Source: Chromobotia macracanthus (taxonomy: Eukaryota; Chordata; Actinopteri; Cypriniformes; Botiidae). Taken from it: a stretch of 64,000 bases of DNA. The stretch spans positions 5,123,501 through 5,187,500 of the forward strand of contig JAZGTH010000002.1 in NCBI GenBank assembly GCA_036877525.1, given 5' to 3'. Under the pieces are notes generated by a model. It did not search any database. It saw only the letters and a program-made list of their open reading frames with translations, and was not told the DNA's origin. How positions within the stretch are numbered: the stretch's first letter is position 1; each line of letters opens with the position of its first letter. Both the position numbers and the translations under genes were made by a program. Shown in pieces: positions 63,648-64,000 of this stretch.

Positions 63648-64000
63648 AAAGAGGGTCAGATTACTCAGTGGGGATCTTACTGTCAGAACCAATATTTGCA
63701 GAAGGTCGTTCGATTATCTCCTCAAGCTCTTCAGGAAGAGTCTCCACCTTCCACGACTACTGTTCCCCAAGAATACTCGGATTTAAAGCAGGTGTTCAGT
63801 AAAAGAGGAGCTTCTCAGTTATCTCCTCACAGAGCTATGGATTGCGCTATTGAACTGATCCCCGGGGCAACATTACCCAAGGGAAGGGTTTTTCCTCTGT
63901 CACAACCTGAATCTGAGGCTATGACAAATTATATTTAGGAATTCATCAGAGCTTTTAGTGTAGTAGCAGCTCCCTTGACAGCGCTAACCAAGCAGAAAGT

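Larger units (their letters stand above)
61936..64000 (+). pseudogene. degenerate Ty3/Gypsy retrotransposon gag-pol (runs off the window)
   Basis: The gag capsid-like part starts near 61950 (LALPKKFDGNPSKSKGF) and continues to 62234. It is interrupted by a solo LTR and resumes at 62889. A CCHC zinc knuckle (C-x2-C-x4-H-x4-C) lies at 63207-63248 and the aspartic protease active site DSGA at 63378-63389. The N-terminal edge of reverse transcriptase (DCAIELIPG) lies near 63840, followed after TAG 63936-63938 directly by FIRAFSVVAAPLTALT, which normally lies behind the reverse transcriptase core. Stops include TGA 62171-62173, TAA 62897-62899, TGA 63645-63647 and TAG 63936-63938. The catalytic YxDD region is absent, so the copy cannot be autonomous. 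RNase H, integrase and the 3' LTR would lie beyond the window. Confidence 0.85.

Overview
The window is AT-rich, intron-like vertebrate DNA from a teleost fish. The dispersed repeats fit an otophysan, most likely a cypriniform: a tRNA-derived SINE with the 'GGATAAAAGCGTCTGC' tail, TTAA-ended and AACCAGC-type MITEs, fish Gypsy LTRs and long TA tracts. The species assignment is an inference from remembered repeat families. There is no bacterial-type gene organisation, rRNA or CRISPR array, and I saw no complete intact protein-coding gene.

Region 1 (about 2-14 kb, possibly from 15.2 kb; minus strand) holds the one recognisable cellular gene. It is a multi-exon member of the mitochondrial glycerol-3-phosphate acyltransferase family (GPAM/GPAT2). 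Exons run from high to low coordinate and several keep good splice sites and matching phases. At least six exons carry stop codons or frame breaks, and the catalytic H-x4-D motif is not intact, so I read it as a decayed gene. Its introns are full of MITE, LINE-tail and microsatellite sequence.

Region 2 (14-19.5 kb) is mostly unannotated, with one candidate upstream exon. Region 3 (19.5-20.4 kb) is a 904-bp solo LTR on the minus strand with a 4-bp target duplication; three 66-bp tandem units lie between its TATA box and its polyadenylation signal.

Region 4 (20.4-61.4 kb) is a gene-poor stretch with MITEs, SINE remnants, TA tracts, small hairpins and a GC-rich block at 50.2-51.1 kb. A few exon-like or compositionally unusual pieces are flagged at low confidence.

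Region 5 (61.4-64 kb, plus strand) is a degenerate Ty3/Gypsy retrotransposon: an LTR, a 5'-truncated gag, a CCHC zinc knuckle, a DSGA protease and the edges of reverse transcriptase. A complete 649-bp solo LTR of another family is inserted in gag with a perfect GACTC duplication. The reverse transcriptase core has been deleted. The element runs off the right edge of the window.
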